From Thermithiobacillus tepidarius DSM 3134 (GTDB lineage Bacteria > Pseudomonadota > Gammaproteobacteria > Acidithiobacillales > Thermithiobacillaceae), in NCBI RefSeq assembly GCF_000423825.1, contig NZ_AUIS01000008.1, forward strand, positions 1-64,000: a DNA stretch of 64,000 nt, given 5' to 3'. Shown here piece by piece: positions 35,701-43,230 of this stretch. The translations under genes were made by a program, and so were the position numbers. Position 1 is the stretch's first letter, and each line of letters opens with the position of its first letter. Under the pieces are notes generated by a model. The model searched no databases. It had not been told where the DNA came from and saw nothing but the letters and a program-made list of their open reading frames with translations.

Positions 35701-36511
35701 CTTCCGAGTAGAAGTGGGCGTCCGGGGTGCGGGTCATGGGCAGGTTGGCGCCGCAGACGATGAGATAGGTGGAGTTGTACCAGTCGGCCGCTTCCGGCAC
35801 GTCGGTCTGCTCGCCCCAGACCTGCGGGCTCGAAGGCGGCAGGTCGCAGTACCAGTCGTAGAAGGACAGCGGCACGCCGCCGATCAGCGACAGGTAGCGC
35901 GAGCCCGCCGCATAGCTGATCATGGACATGGCCGGGATCGGCGAGAAGCCGATCACCCGGTCCGGGCCGTGCTGCTTGATAGTGTGGACGTTGGCGGCGG
36001 CGATCAGCTCCGTCACCTCGTCCCAGTTGCTGCGCACGAACCCGCCCAGGCCGCGCACGGCGGTGTACTGCTTGCGCTTGGCCGGATCGGCCTGGATGGC
36101 GGCCCAGGCTTCCACCGGGTCCTTGCCGGCGGCGCGCTCGGCGCGGTAGAGCTCCAGCAGGCGGCCGCGGATCATGGGGTGCTTGATCCGGTGGGGGCTG
36201 TACAGGTACCAGGAGTAGCTGGCGCCGCGCTGGCAACCGCGCGGCTCGTGGTTGGGCATGTCCGGACGGGTGCGCGGATAATCGGTCTGCTGGATCTCGA
36301 AGGCCACCAAACCGTTCTTGACGTGAATTTTCCAGCTGCAGCCGCCCGTACAGTTCACCCCGTGGGTGGAGCGCACCACCTTGTCGAATTGCCAGCGCCG
36401 CCGGTAGGCATCCTCCCATTGCCGGTCCTCGCTGGTCACGATCCCGTGTCCCTTGGAGAACGTGTCCTGGACCTTGTTGAAAAACTTCAGACGATCGATA
36501 AAGTGGCTCAT
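32765..36511 (-). CDS. narG: NarG, catalytic subunit of nitrate reductase (set 1)
   Basis: This 1248-residue molybdenum subunit is essentially the usual length. The N-terminal FS0 cluster ligands are H50, C54, C58 ([13 protein letters not shown]) and C93 (EPRGCQRG). The molybdenum-binding region includes [16 protein letters not shown]. There is no Tat-type twin-arginine start, consistent with cytoplasmic NarG. It has its own upstream FNR-type box at 36602 and is separated from the narK pair by a hairpin. Confidence 0.97.
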   Translation of the reverse strand: MSHFIDRLKFFNKVQDTFSKGHGIVTSEDRQWEDAYRRRWQFDKVVRSTHGVNCTGGCSWKIHVKNGLVAFEIQQTDYPRTRPDMPNHEPRGCQRGASYSWYLYSPHRIKHPMIRGRLLELYRAERAAGKDPVEAWAAIQADPAKRKQYTAVRGLGGFVRSNWDEVTELIAAANVHTIKQHGPDRVIGFSPIPAMSMISYAAGSRYLSLIGGVPLSFYDWYCDLPPSSPQVWGEQTDVPEAADWYNSTYLIVCGANLPMTRTPDAHFYSEVRYKGAKVVSMAPDYAEYVKFADLWMPVRQGTDAAVFMAMGHVVLREFFLERQEPYFLDYARTYTDLPMQVILRPHGQGYASDRFLRASDFDGQLGEANNPEWKTIVYDEVSGAFVAPNGSIGYRWGEEGKWNLLPKNAADQSAIRAELSCIEHHDAVVPVGFPHFTPGESSLLYRNVPVRRIRLAGGEEAYVASVFDLQVAQYGLDRGLGGENVASSYDDARVPYTPAWQEKITGVKRADVIRTGREFADNAAKTQGKSMVILGAAINHWFHNDMNYRAIMNLLHLCGCVGQSGGGWAHYVGQEKLRPQAGWAPVAFAQDWHRPSRTMNGTTFFYFHTDQWRYERVAADELLADTAKGKYRGYSLGDYNVVSQRLGWLPSAPHFDRNPLEIVAAAEKAGAKDEAGVAKYVVEQLKSGKLAFASEDIDNPANFPRNLFVWRANLLGSSAKGHEYFLKHLLGAQNGVMTDGTEGRESKEIRWREEAPIAKLDLLVDINFRLNSTGAYSDIILPTATWYEKNDLNTTDMHPFIHPLSEAVTPGWESKSDWQIFKTIARQFSALAAKHLGTRKDLLAVPMMHDSPMELAQPLGVKDWKKGECEPVPGKTLPLLKLVERDYANTYKKFTALGPLMSKAGNNVKGIDWNTEAEYEELKHLNGTIQDEGISQGMPSLAEDIHVCDTVLLMAPETNGEVAHKSWTRLSQKTGVDHLHLCEGRREDKIHYRDIQAQPRKIITAPTWSGIESEHVSYTAGYTNIHEHIPFRTLTGRAQFYQDHEWMLDFGEGFCAYRPPVDLRAHSSIPAAVRGKPHLVLNWITPHSKWGIHSTYNDNLRMLNLFRGGPTVWVAEADARSIGLQDNDWVEAVNANGATVARVVVSQRIPRGMAMMYHAQEKIVNVPGSPSTGKRGGILNSVTRVVVKPTHMIGGYAQLSYSFNYYGTVGSQRDEYVVLHKIEDRDVNWLERGLTPEREAALNPPGVR

Positions 36512-36601
36512 ATTGCCTCCAAGTCAGCCCCTGATCGGCATTTCAGAATCTTCTGATGCCTTTGTCGGTTGTTATCACACCACGAAGCGGGGCGACGGTT
36601 G

Positions 36602-36615
36602 TTGATGTATGTCAA
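36602..36615. promoter_or_regulatory. FNR/DNR-type box upstream of narG (set 1)
   Basis: TTGATGTATGTCAA is centred 97 bp upstream of narG at 36511, in the 211-bp spacer after narK. Confidence 0.75.
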
Positions 36616-36680
36616 AAAAGCCCGATTCGCTTCCGGTCCGTCCACGCGCGCGCTCATCCCCTTTGGCGCGCGGACGGACG

Positions 36681-36714
36681 CGGGGCGCGGCCGCGAATGC
36701 GCGACCGCGCCCCG
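36681..36714. terminator. Hairpin downstream of the first narK pair
   Basis: A 10-bp perfect stem (CGGGGCGCGG / CCGCGCCCCG) with a 14-nt loop that can itself pair (CGCG...CGCG) begins 8 bp past the narK stop. It probably separates narK transcription from narG. Confidence 0.55.
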
Positions 36715-36722
36715 GATGCCCC

Positions 36723-38108
36723 TCAGCTCGGCATTTCCGCGTTCTTGCGCGAATAGAACCACCAGGTAATCAGCAGGCAGCTCACGTAGAAGGCGATGAA
36801 GACGTAGAGTGCCGCCTGCGGGCCGCCGGTCATGGCCATGGAGGTGCCGAAGCCCTTGGGGATGAAAAAGGCCCCGTAGGCGCCCACCGCCGAGCTGAAG
36901 CCGAGCACCGCGGCCGCCTCCCGGTTGGCGTCCTTGACCGCCTGCTCCTCGGCGGCCCGCCCCTTGCCGGCCGCGGCGCGCTGGTGATGGGTGGTGAAGA
37001 TCACCGGGATCATGCGGAAGGTGGAGGCGTTGCCCACGCCGCTGGCGGCGAAGAGCACCATGAACATGGCGAAGAACATCCAGAAATTGCCGCCGGCGCC
37101 GTCATGGGGCAGGAAGGCCAGCACGCCGAACACCGCCAGCGCCATCACGATGAAGGTCCAGAAGGTCACCACCGCGCCGCCCAGCTTGTCGGAGATCCAG
37201 CCGCCGGCCACCCGCGCCAAGGCGCCGATCAGCGGCCCCAGGAAAGCGTACTGGGTCGGATTCACGTCGGGAAACTGGGTCTTGGTGAAGAGCGGGAAGC
37301 CCGCGGAGTAGCCGATGAAGGAGCCGAAGGTGCCGATGTAGAGCCAGCACATCAGCCAATTGTGCTTGCGCTTGAAGATCACCGCCTGCTCGGCGAAGGA
37401 GGCCTTGGCGGCATCCAGGTCGTGCATGCCGAACCAGGCGGCCAGGGTCGCCAGCGCGATGAAGGGCACCCAGATGAAGCCGGCGTTCTGCAGCCACATG
37501 TCCTTGCTCACGCCGTCCTTGAGCCAAGTCTGCGAGTCGCCGCCCAGGGCGCCGAACACCCCGGCCGTGATCACCAGCGGCACCAGGAACTGCATGGCGC
37601 TCACCCCCAGGTTGCCGAGCCCGGCGTTGAGGCCCAAGGCCGTGCCCTTCTCCGCCTTGGGGAAGAAAAAGCTGATGTTGGCCATGCTGGAGGCGAAGTT
37701 GCCGCCGCCGAAGCCGCTCAGGATGGCGAGCAGCACCATGGTGCTGTAGGGCGTGTCCGGGTTCTGCACGGCGAAGCCGATGCCCAGGGCCGGGATCAGC
37801 AGCGAGGCGGTGCTCAGGGTGGTCCACTTGCGCCCGCCGAAGATCGGCACCATGAACGAGTAGAAGATGCGCAGGGTGGCCCCCGACAGGCCGGGCAGCG
37901 CTGCCAGCCAGAAGAGTTGGTTGTTGTCGTACTTGAAGCCGACGTTGGGCAGGTTCACCACCACCATGCTCCACACCATCCACACCGCGAAGGCGAGGAA
38001 CAGGGCCGGAATGGAGATCCACAGGTTGCGCCGGGCGATCGCCTTGCCCTCCGCTTTCCAGAAGAGCTGGTCTTCCGGATTCCAACGGGTTAATACATGG
38101 GCTGCCAT
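36723..38108 (-). CDS. narK: NarK-type nitrate/nitrite antiporter (set 1, second narK)
   Basis: This 461-residue MFS transporter of the nitrate/nitrite porter family starts MAAHVLTRWNPEDQLFWKAEGKAIARRNLWISIPALFLAFAVWM, typical of the type II NarK group. Nitrate-signature glycine motifs are visible in GFGGGNFASSMANISFFFP and GFSSAVGAYGAFFIP. The start at 38108 has AAGGAGGA upstream. It follows the type I narK by 40 bp. Long stretches are almost identical to the paralogue at 52336. Confidence 0.93.
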   Translation of the reverse strand: MAAHVLTRWNPEDQLFWKAEGKAIARRNLWISIPALFLAFAVWMVWSMVVVNLPNVGFKYDNNQLFWLAALPGLSGATLRIFYSFMVPIFGGRKWTTLSTASLLIPALGIGFAVQNPDTPYSTMVLLAILSGFGGGNFASSMANISFFFPKAEKGTALGLNAGLGNLGVSAMQFLVPLVITAGVFGALGGDSQTWLKDGVSKDMWLQNAGFIWVPFIALATLAAWFGMHDLDAAKASFAEQAVIFKRKHNWLMCWLYIGTFGSFIGYSAGFPLFTKTQFPDVNPTQYAFLGPLIGALARVAGGWISDKLGGAVVTFWTFIVMALAVFGVLAFLPHDGAGGNFWMFFAMFMVLFAASGVGNASTFRMIPVIFTTHHQRAAAGKGRAAEEQAVKDANREAAAVLGFSSAVGAYGAFFIPKGFGTSMAMTGGPQAALYVFIAFYVSCLLITWWFYSRKNAEMPS

Positions 38109-38148
38109 GACTTCCTCCTTTCACTCAGGGTGGGTTCAGCCGTAATGC

Positions 38149-39420
38149 TCACACTCGTTGCGCCACGGCGCCGGCGACCGGACTCGGCTTCCGGCCCTCC
38201 TTGCGCGCGGGCACGATTTCGGTCCAGTACATCCACACCAGGGACACCAGGGTGATGCCCCACAGCAGCATGAAGATGCTGGAATTGACGCCGGTGAAGT
38301 CCAGCAGCACGCCGAACATGATGGGCAGCAGGAAGCCGCCCAGGCCGCCGGCCAGGCCGACCACGCCGGACACCACGCCCATGTTCTGCTTGTAATCGTC
38401 GGCGATGTATTTGAAGACCGAGGCCTTGCCGATGGCCCAGGCCGTGCCCATGACGAACATGATCACGGTGAACACCGGCGGCGTGAGGCCGATGGCGAAG
38501 TGCATCTCGCCGTGCTGGGTGCGGACGGTCAGCTCGGTTTGCGGATAGGCCAGGAAAAAGAGGCACACCCAGGAGACGAGCAGCACCCACCAGGTGACCG
38601 GGTGCGCGCCCCACTTGTCCGACAGCCAGCCGCCGAAGGCGCGCAGCACGCCGCCCGGCAGCGAGAAGGCCGCCGCCAGCAGCGCCGCCGTTTTCAGATC
38701 GAATCCGTATTCGGCGACGTAGTACTTGGTCATCCACAGGGCCAGCGCCACGTAGCCGCCGAAGACCAGGGAATAATATTGGGAGTACTTCCAGACCTTG
38801 GGATCGCGCAGGGCGAGCAGCTGGTCCCGGAAGGTCACGTGCCGGGGCGCGCAATGCGCCGGGTCGGAGTAGGTCAGGAACCAGAACAACAATGCCACGA
38901 CGAGCATGGCGGCGGCGTAGACGGTCGGCACCATGGTCCAGCCGTAGGCCACCACGATGGACGGCGCCACGAACTTGGTCAGCGCCGCGCCGGCGTTGCC
39001 GGCGCCGAAGATGCCCATGGCCAGGCCCTGGCGCGTCTTGCCGAACCAATGGGCCACGTAGCTGATGCCTACCGAGAAGGCGCCGCCGGCCAACCCCACG
39101 AAGAGCCCCAGCAGCAGAAACTGCCAGTACTGTGTTGCCCGCCCAACAAGATAAATGGGTATGATTGTCCCTAACATGACCGCAAAAAAAACGCTGCGGC
39201 CGCCGAGCTTGTCGGTCAGCATGCCGAGCGGCAGGCGCACCAGGGCGCCGGTCAGGATCGGGGTGGCGGCCAGCAGGCCGAACTGGGTCTCGTTGAGTCC
39301 GAGCTGCTCTTTGATCGGGATGCCGATGATGGAGAACATGACCCACACGGCGAAACACGTGGTGAAGGCCACGGTGCTCATCGTCAGGACCGACATCTGT
39401 TTGTAGCGTTGACTTGCCAT
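38149..39420 (-). CDS. narK: NarK-type nitrate/proton symporter (set 1, first narK)
   Basis: This 423-residue MFS protein is of the type I NarK group. The signature GLFVGLAGGAFSVGISYVAHWF and a second GVVGLAGGLGGFLLPI are present. It starts MASQRYKQMSVLTMSTVAF at 39420 with GGGAGG 7 nt upstream; a longer version is rejected. The FNR-type box at 39495 is centred 82 bp upstream. Pairing of type I and type II NarK is typical of denitrifiers. Confidence 0.93.
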   Translation of the reverse strand: MASQRYKQMSVLTMSTVAFTTCFAVWVMFSIIGIPIKEQLGLNETQFGLLAATPILTGALVRLPLGMLTDKLGGRSVFFAVMLGTIIPIYLVGRATQYWQFLLLGLFVGLAGGAFSVGISYVAHWFGKTRQGLAMGIFGAGNAGAALTKFVAPSIVVAYGWTMVPTVYAAAMLVVALLFWFLTYSDPAHCAPRHVTFRDQLLALRDPKVWKYSQYYSLVFGGYVALALWMTKYYVAEYGFDLKTAALLAAAFSLPGGVLRAFGGWLSDKWGAHPVTWWVLLVSWVCLFFLAYPQTELTVRTQHGEMHFAIGLTPPVFTVIMFVMGTAWAIGKASVFKYIADDYKQNMGVVSGVVGLAGGLGGFLLPIMFGVLLDFTGVNSSIFMLLWGITLVSLVWMYWTEIVPARKEGRKPSPVAGAVAQRV

Positions 39421-39494
39421 GGCGCGCCTCCCGTCCTCCTGATTGAAGGGCTTGACCGACGCGCTCAAGGTGACATGAAGCAAGGGCCGGAACC

Positions 39495-39508
39495 TTGATG
39501 CAAGTCAA
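39495..39508. promoter_or_regulatory. FNR/DNR-type box upstream of narK (set 1)
   Basis: TTGATGCAAGTCAA, centred 82 bp upstream of narK (39420) in a divergent spacer. A second box 50 bp away faces the plus-strand gene. Confidence 0.75.
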
Positions 39509-39557
39509 AAAAAACGCTTTTCAGGGGGCCGGGCCGGCGGGCGGAATCCGTGTTTTT

Positions 39558-39571
39558 TTGACCTTGATCAA
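39558..39571. promoter_or_regulatory. FNR/DNR-type box upstream of a radical SAM gene
   Basis: TTGACCTTGATCAA, centred 93 bp upstream of the plus-strand gene at 39658. Confidence 0.75.
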
Positions 39572-39657
39572 GGCCGGTGGACGCGGCCGCACCAGACAAT
39601 GCCGATACAGAGCCGGCCTCCGGGCCGGGACACACCCTGACCCACAGGAGGTGCGCC

Positions 39658-40518
39658 GTGCCCCATGCGTCCCAGGTGCTGAGCTTTGACGAGCACAGCC
39701 GCAACAGCGCCGGACTGAGCTACGTCTATCCGGTGATCTCGCGCCGCACCGGCGGCGTTTCAATCGGCATCAATCTGAATCCCAACCACGCCTGCAACTG
39801 GCGCTGCGTCTATTGCCAGGTGCCCGCACCCAGGCGCGGCGCGGCGCCGCCGATCCACATCGGCCTGTTGGCCCGGGAATTGCGTGGTTTTCTGCGGCAA
39901 GTGCTGGATGGCGATTTCATGATCCGGCGAGTGCCGCCCGAGGCACGCCGGCTGAGCGATATCGCCCTGTCCGGCAATGGCGAACCGACGCTCTCCCCCA
40001 ACTTCGACGAGGTGCTCGAATGCATCGCGCAGATCATGGATGAGTTCCACCTGAACGGACGAATCAAGCTGCTCCTGTTGACCAACGGCAGCCTGCTTTC
40101 CCGCCTGCGTGTACGGCAGGGGCTGACGCAGATGGCGGCGCGCAACGGCGAGATCTGGTTCAAGGTGGACAGCGCCAGCCGCATGGGCATGTATCGAATC
40201 AACGGCATCCGCCAAGTGGTGAAGCGCATGACCCACAACATCGCCTTGGCCGCGCGCACCTGTCCCACCTGGCTGCAGACCTGCCTCTTCGCCTGGGACG
40301 GCCAGCCGCCGCCTCCGGAGGAAACCCAGGCCTATCTGAAACTGCTGCGCAACCTGCAGGCGGACTGCGTACCCCTGCGCGGCGTGCACCTCTACGGACC
40401 AAGCCGGCCCGTCCAACGCCCCGAAGCGGTGCACGTGTCGCGGCTGCCGGCGGCCTGGATGCGGGACTTCGCCCTCAGGGTCGAGGGCCTGGGCATCCCG
40501 GTCAAGCTGGTGACCTGA
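39658..40518 (+). CDS. Radical SAM protein (wyosine/COG0731-like)
   Basis: This 286-residue radical SAM protein starts at a GTG with AGGAGG 6 nt upstream. Cluster motif: C46-N-W-R-C50-V-Y-C53, followed by ALSGNGEPTLSP for SAM binding. The N-terminus VLSFDEHSRNSAGLSYVYPVISRRTGG and the later VKRMTHNIALAAR are distinctive, but the substrate is not known to me. It is divergent from narK, has its own FNR-type box, and precedes an outer-membrane barrel and nnrS. Confidence 0.78.
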   Translation: MPHASQVLSFDEHSRNSAGLSYVYPVISRRTGGVSIGINLNPNHACNWRCVYCQVPAPRRGAAPPIHIGLLARELRGFLRQVLDGDFMIRRVPPEARRLSDIALSGNGEPTLSPNFDEVLECIAQIMDEFHLNGRIKLLLLTNGSLLSRLRVRQGLTQMAARNGEIWFKVDSASRMGMYRINGIRQVVKRMTHNIALAARTCPTWLQTCLFAWDGQPPPPEETQAYLKLLRNLQADCVPLRGVHLYGPSRPVQRPEAVHVSRLPAAWMRDFALRVEGLGIPVKLVT

Positions 40519-40566
40519 AGCAGGACCTACGTTGTACCGGCTGCATCACCCACAAAGGAGAAAGCC

Positions 40567-41850
40567 ATGCGCAAGCCCCACCCCCTCTCCCTGTCCGCGG
40601 CCCTGCTGCTGGCCCTGAACCTGTCCGCGCCGGCAGCAAGCGCGGACGTGCTGAGCGACGCCATCAGCGGCGGCAAAGTCAGCCTGCAGCTGCGCCCGCG
40701 CTATGAGTTCGTGAACCAGGACGGCAAGACCGAGAACGCCCAGGCCTTCACCATGCGCACCCTGCTCGGCTACAGCACCCGGCCGGTGGCCGGCCTCGGC
40801 GCCACCCTGCAGCTCAGCAACGTCACTCATCTGGCCAACGACGCCTTCTTCGACGGCAGCAACGGCAAGACCCAGTACCCAACCGTGGCCGACGCGGAGC
40901 GGACCGCGGTCAATCAGGCGCTGCTGAGCTACACGGGCCTGCCGCAGACCACCCTGAAGCTGGGCCGACAGATCATCACCCTGGACAACCATCGCTTCAT
41001 CGGCAACGTGGACTGGCGCCAGAACATGCAGACTTTCGACGGCGTGAGCTTGGAGAACAAAAGCTTGGCGGGCGTGACCCTGTATGCCGCCTATCTGACC
41101 CGGGTGCATGCCAGCTACGCTCACTTCCAGCCGCCGGTGGGACAAAACGAAAACCTGCAACCGGTACGCCTGACCCTGCTGCGCGCCGGCATCGAGCCGG
41201 TCAAGGGCACGACCCTGGCCGGCTTCGGCTACTTCTACGACGACCGCACCAAGGCCGACGGGGCAGCCAACAACCTGTCCAACGGCATCACCGGCCTGCG
41301 CCTGGACGGCGGCTATCCATTGGGCGGGGTGAAGGCGCTGTACACGGCCGAGTACGCCAAACAACTGGCCTACGCCGGCGGCCGCGCCGGGCTCAACACC
41401 GATTACTGGCACCTGGGCGCCGGCCTGAGTTGGCCGCAGTTCCACAACATCAGCGCCAGATTCGATTACGAAGTGCTCGGCACCAACGCCAACGCCACTT
41501 ACGGCTTCCAGACGCCGCTGGCGACCAGGCACGCCTTCAACGGCTGGGCCGACCTCTTCCTGACCACCCCCGGCAACGGCCTGCGCGATCTCTTCGCTAC
41601 CCTGGGCGCCACCGTCGCCAAGGCGCAGCTCTCCATGGTCTACCACGATTACCGCTCCGATGCCGGCGACGTGCGCTTCGGCAGCGAAATCGACTTTCTG
41701 GCAACTTATCCGCTGATGCAGCGTCTGACCCTGGGGGCCAAGTACGCCGATTACCGCGCCGACGAGCAGGCCGGCGTCAACTTCCCCGGCACAGCCCAAG
41801 CCAACGTGGATATCCAGAAGACCTGGGTGTTCATGACCTACAATTACTGA
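40567..41850 (+). CDS. Outer-membrane beta-barrel protein (alginate-export/porin-like)
   Basis: This 427-residue secreted protein has signal peptide MRKPHPLSLSAALLLALNLSAPAASA. The mature part is rich in alternating amphipathic strands and ends in an aromatic residue (FMTYNY), as outer-membrane barrels do. LRPRYEFVNQDGK and AFTMRTLLGYSTRP resemble the alginate-export barrel family. AAAGGAG lies ahead of the ATG. It probably serves as a channel for anions such as nitrate or nitrite; that is inference from position. Its stop overlaps the nnrS start (TGATG). Confidence 0.75.
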   Translation: MRKPHPLSLSAALLLALNLSAPAASADVLSDAISGGKVSLQLRPRYEFVNQDGKTENAQAFTMRTLLGYSTRPVAGLGATLQLSNVTHLANDAFFDGSNGKTQYPTVADAERTAVNQALLSYTGLPQTTLKLGRQIITLDNHRFIGNVDWRQNMQTFDGVSLENKSLAGVTLYAAYLTRVHASYAHFQPPVGQNENLQPVRLTLLRAGIEPVKGTTLAGFGYFYDDRTKADGAANNLSNGITGLRLDGGYPLGGVKALYTAEYAKQLAYAGGRAGLNTDYWHLGAGLSWPQFHNISARFDYEVLGTNANATYGFQTPLATRHAFNGWADLFLTTPGNGLRDLFATLGATVAKAQLSMVYHDYRSDAGDVRFGSEIDFLATYPLMQRLTLGAKYADYRADEQAGVNFPGTAQANVDIQKTWVFMTYNY

Positions 41851-43160
41851 TGAGCAAGACGACTTTCCCGCGCCCGGGGCTGGCGGAACAGCTCCCGGCT
41901 GCGCGGCCCGGCATGGAGGAGGAAAAAGGCGTGGCTGGCAAACTCTCCTGGTGGCGCCAGCTCGGTGCCGCCCCGCACCGGCTCATGTTTCTGTTCGGGG
42001 CGCTGCAGGCCGTCGGCGCCATGCTGTGGTGGCTCGTGGATCTGCTGGGCCGTTATGCCCAAGTCTACGCGCCGCTGCCGTGGAGCATTCCGCCCGCCTG
42101 GGGGCACGCCTTCCTGCTGATCTACGGCTTCTTTCCCTTCTACATCTTCGGCTTCCTGATGACCACCTACCCCAACTGGCTGAACGGGGCGAAGGTCCCG
42201 CCGGCGCGCTTTGTGCCGGCGGCCCTGCTGATGGCGGCGGGCATGCTGCTGTTCTACGTCGGACTGGTCGCCGGCCGGGCGCTGCTGCCCGGCGCCGTGC
42301 TGCTGCTCCTGGCCGGCTGGGGCCTGGGGCTCGCCACCCTGCTGGAGATCCAGTGGCGCAGCCGGGAGGCCGACAAGCGCCATGCCCGCGTCACCAGCCT
42401 GGGCCTGAGCCTGGGCTGGCTGGGGGCCGCCGCCTTCGGCCTGGGGCTGCTCGGCGGCAACCCGCGCTGGATCGAGATCAGCCGCGGCGTGGGCGTCTGG
42501 CTCTTCCTGCTGCCGGTCTTCTTCACCGTCAGCCACCGCATGATCCCCTTCTTCTCCAGCCGCGTGCTGGCCCCCTACGTCATTTATCGGCCGTACTGGG
42601 TGTTCGGGGCCGTGCTGGCCGGCGCCGCCGGGCATGTCCTGCTGGAACTGCTCGGCCTTCTTGCCTGGCGCTGGCTCGTCGACCTGCCCCTGCTGGCCAT
42701 CGCCGTCCTGCTGTCCTGGCGCTGGGGGCTGCGGCGCAGCTTGCAGGCGCGCCTGCTGGCCGTGCTGCACCTGTCCTTCCTGTGGCTGGCCGTGGCCCTC
42801 GCCCTCTACGGCCTGCAAAGCCTGGGCGCGCTGCGGGATCCCGCTGGCGTGCCGTTCGGGCTCGCCCCCCTGCACGCCCTGGCCATCGGCTTTTTCGCTT
42901 CCATGGTCATCGGCATGGCCTCGCGCGTGACCCTGGGCCACTCGGGCCGGCCGCTGGTGGCTGACGCGATCACCTGGGCGCTCTTCCTGGGCATGCAGGC
43001 CACCGCCCTGCTGCGCGTTCTCCCCGACCTGGGCCTGCCGCTCGCCCCCGGGCTGGCCTACCCCCTGGCCGCCCTGGTCTGGCTGGCCAGCGTCGGCCCC
43101 TGGGCGGCCAAATACGCGCCGCTCTACTGGCGGCCCCGGGCCGACGGCAAGCCGGGCTGA
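41850..43160 (+). CDS. nnrS: NnrS-family haem-copper membrane protein
   Basis: This 436-residue twelve-helix protein of the NnrS family contains GAAPHRLMFLFGALQAVGAMLWWL, GHAFLLIYGFFPFYIFGFLMTTYPNW, FTVSHRMIPFFSS and HALAIGFFASMVIGMASRVTLGHSG, all NnrS hallmarks. NnrS binds haem and copper and protects cells from nitrosative stress. The ATG overlaps the stop of the barrel gene, so it is translationally coupled to it. Confidence 0.93.
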   Translation: MSKTTFPRPGLAEQLPAARPGMEEEKGVAGKLSWWRQLGAAPHRLMFLFGALQAVGAMLWWLVDLLGRYAQVYAPLPWSIPPAWGHAFLLIYGFFPFYIFGFLMTTYPNWLNGAKVPPARFVPAALLMAAGMLLFYVGLVAGRALLPGAVLLLLAGWGLGLATLLEIQWRSREADKRHARVTSLGLSLGWLGAAAFGLGLLGGNPRWIEISRGVGVWLFLLPVFFTVSHRMIPFFSSRVLAPYVIYRPYWVFGAVLAGAAGHVLLELLGLLAWRWLVDLPLLAIAVLLSWRWGLRRSLQARLLAVLHLSFLWLAVALALYGLQSLGALRDPAGVPFGLAPLHALAIGFFASMVIGMASRVTLGHSGRPLVADAITWALFLGMQATALLRVLPDLGLPLAPGLAYPLAALVWLASVGPWAAKYAPLYWRPRADGKPG

Positions 43161-43180
43161 GGCACGCCCCCCCTGAAACG

Positions 43181-43205
43181 CCTTGCCCGCCAGCGGCGGG
43201 CAAGG
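43181..43205. terminator. Bidirectional hairpin between nnrS and the SQR-like gene
   Basis: A perfect 11-bp stem, CCTTGCCCGCC / GGCGGGCAAGG, with a 3-nt loop lies between two convergent genes. Confidence 0.65.
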
Positions 43206-43230
43206 TCGCAACGCACGCCGGCCGCCGCGC

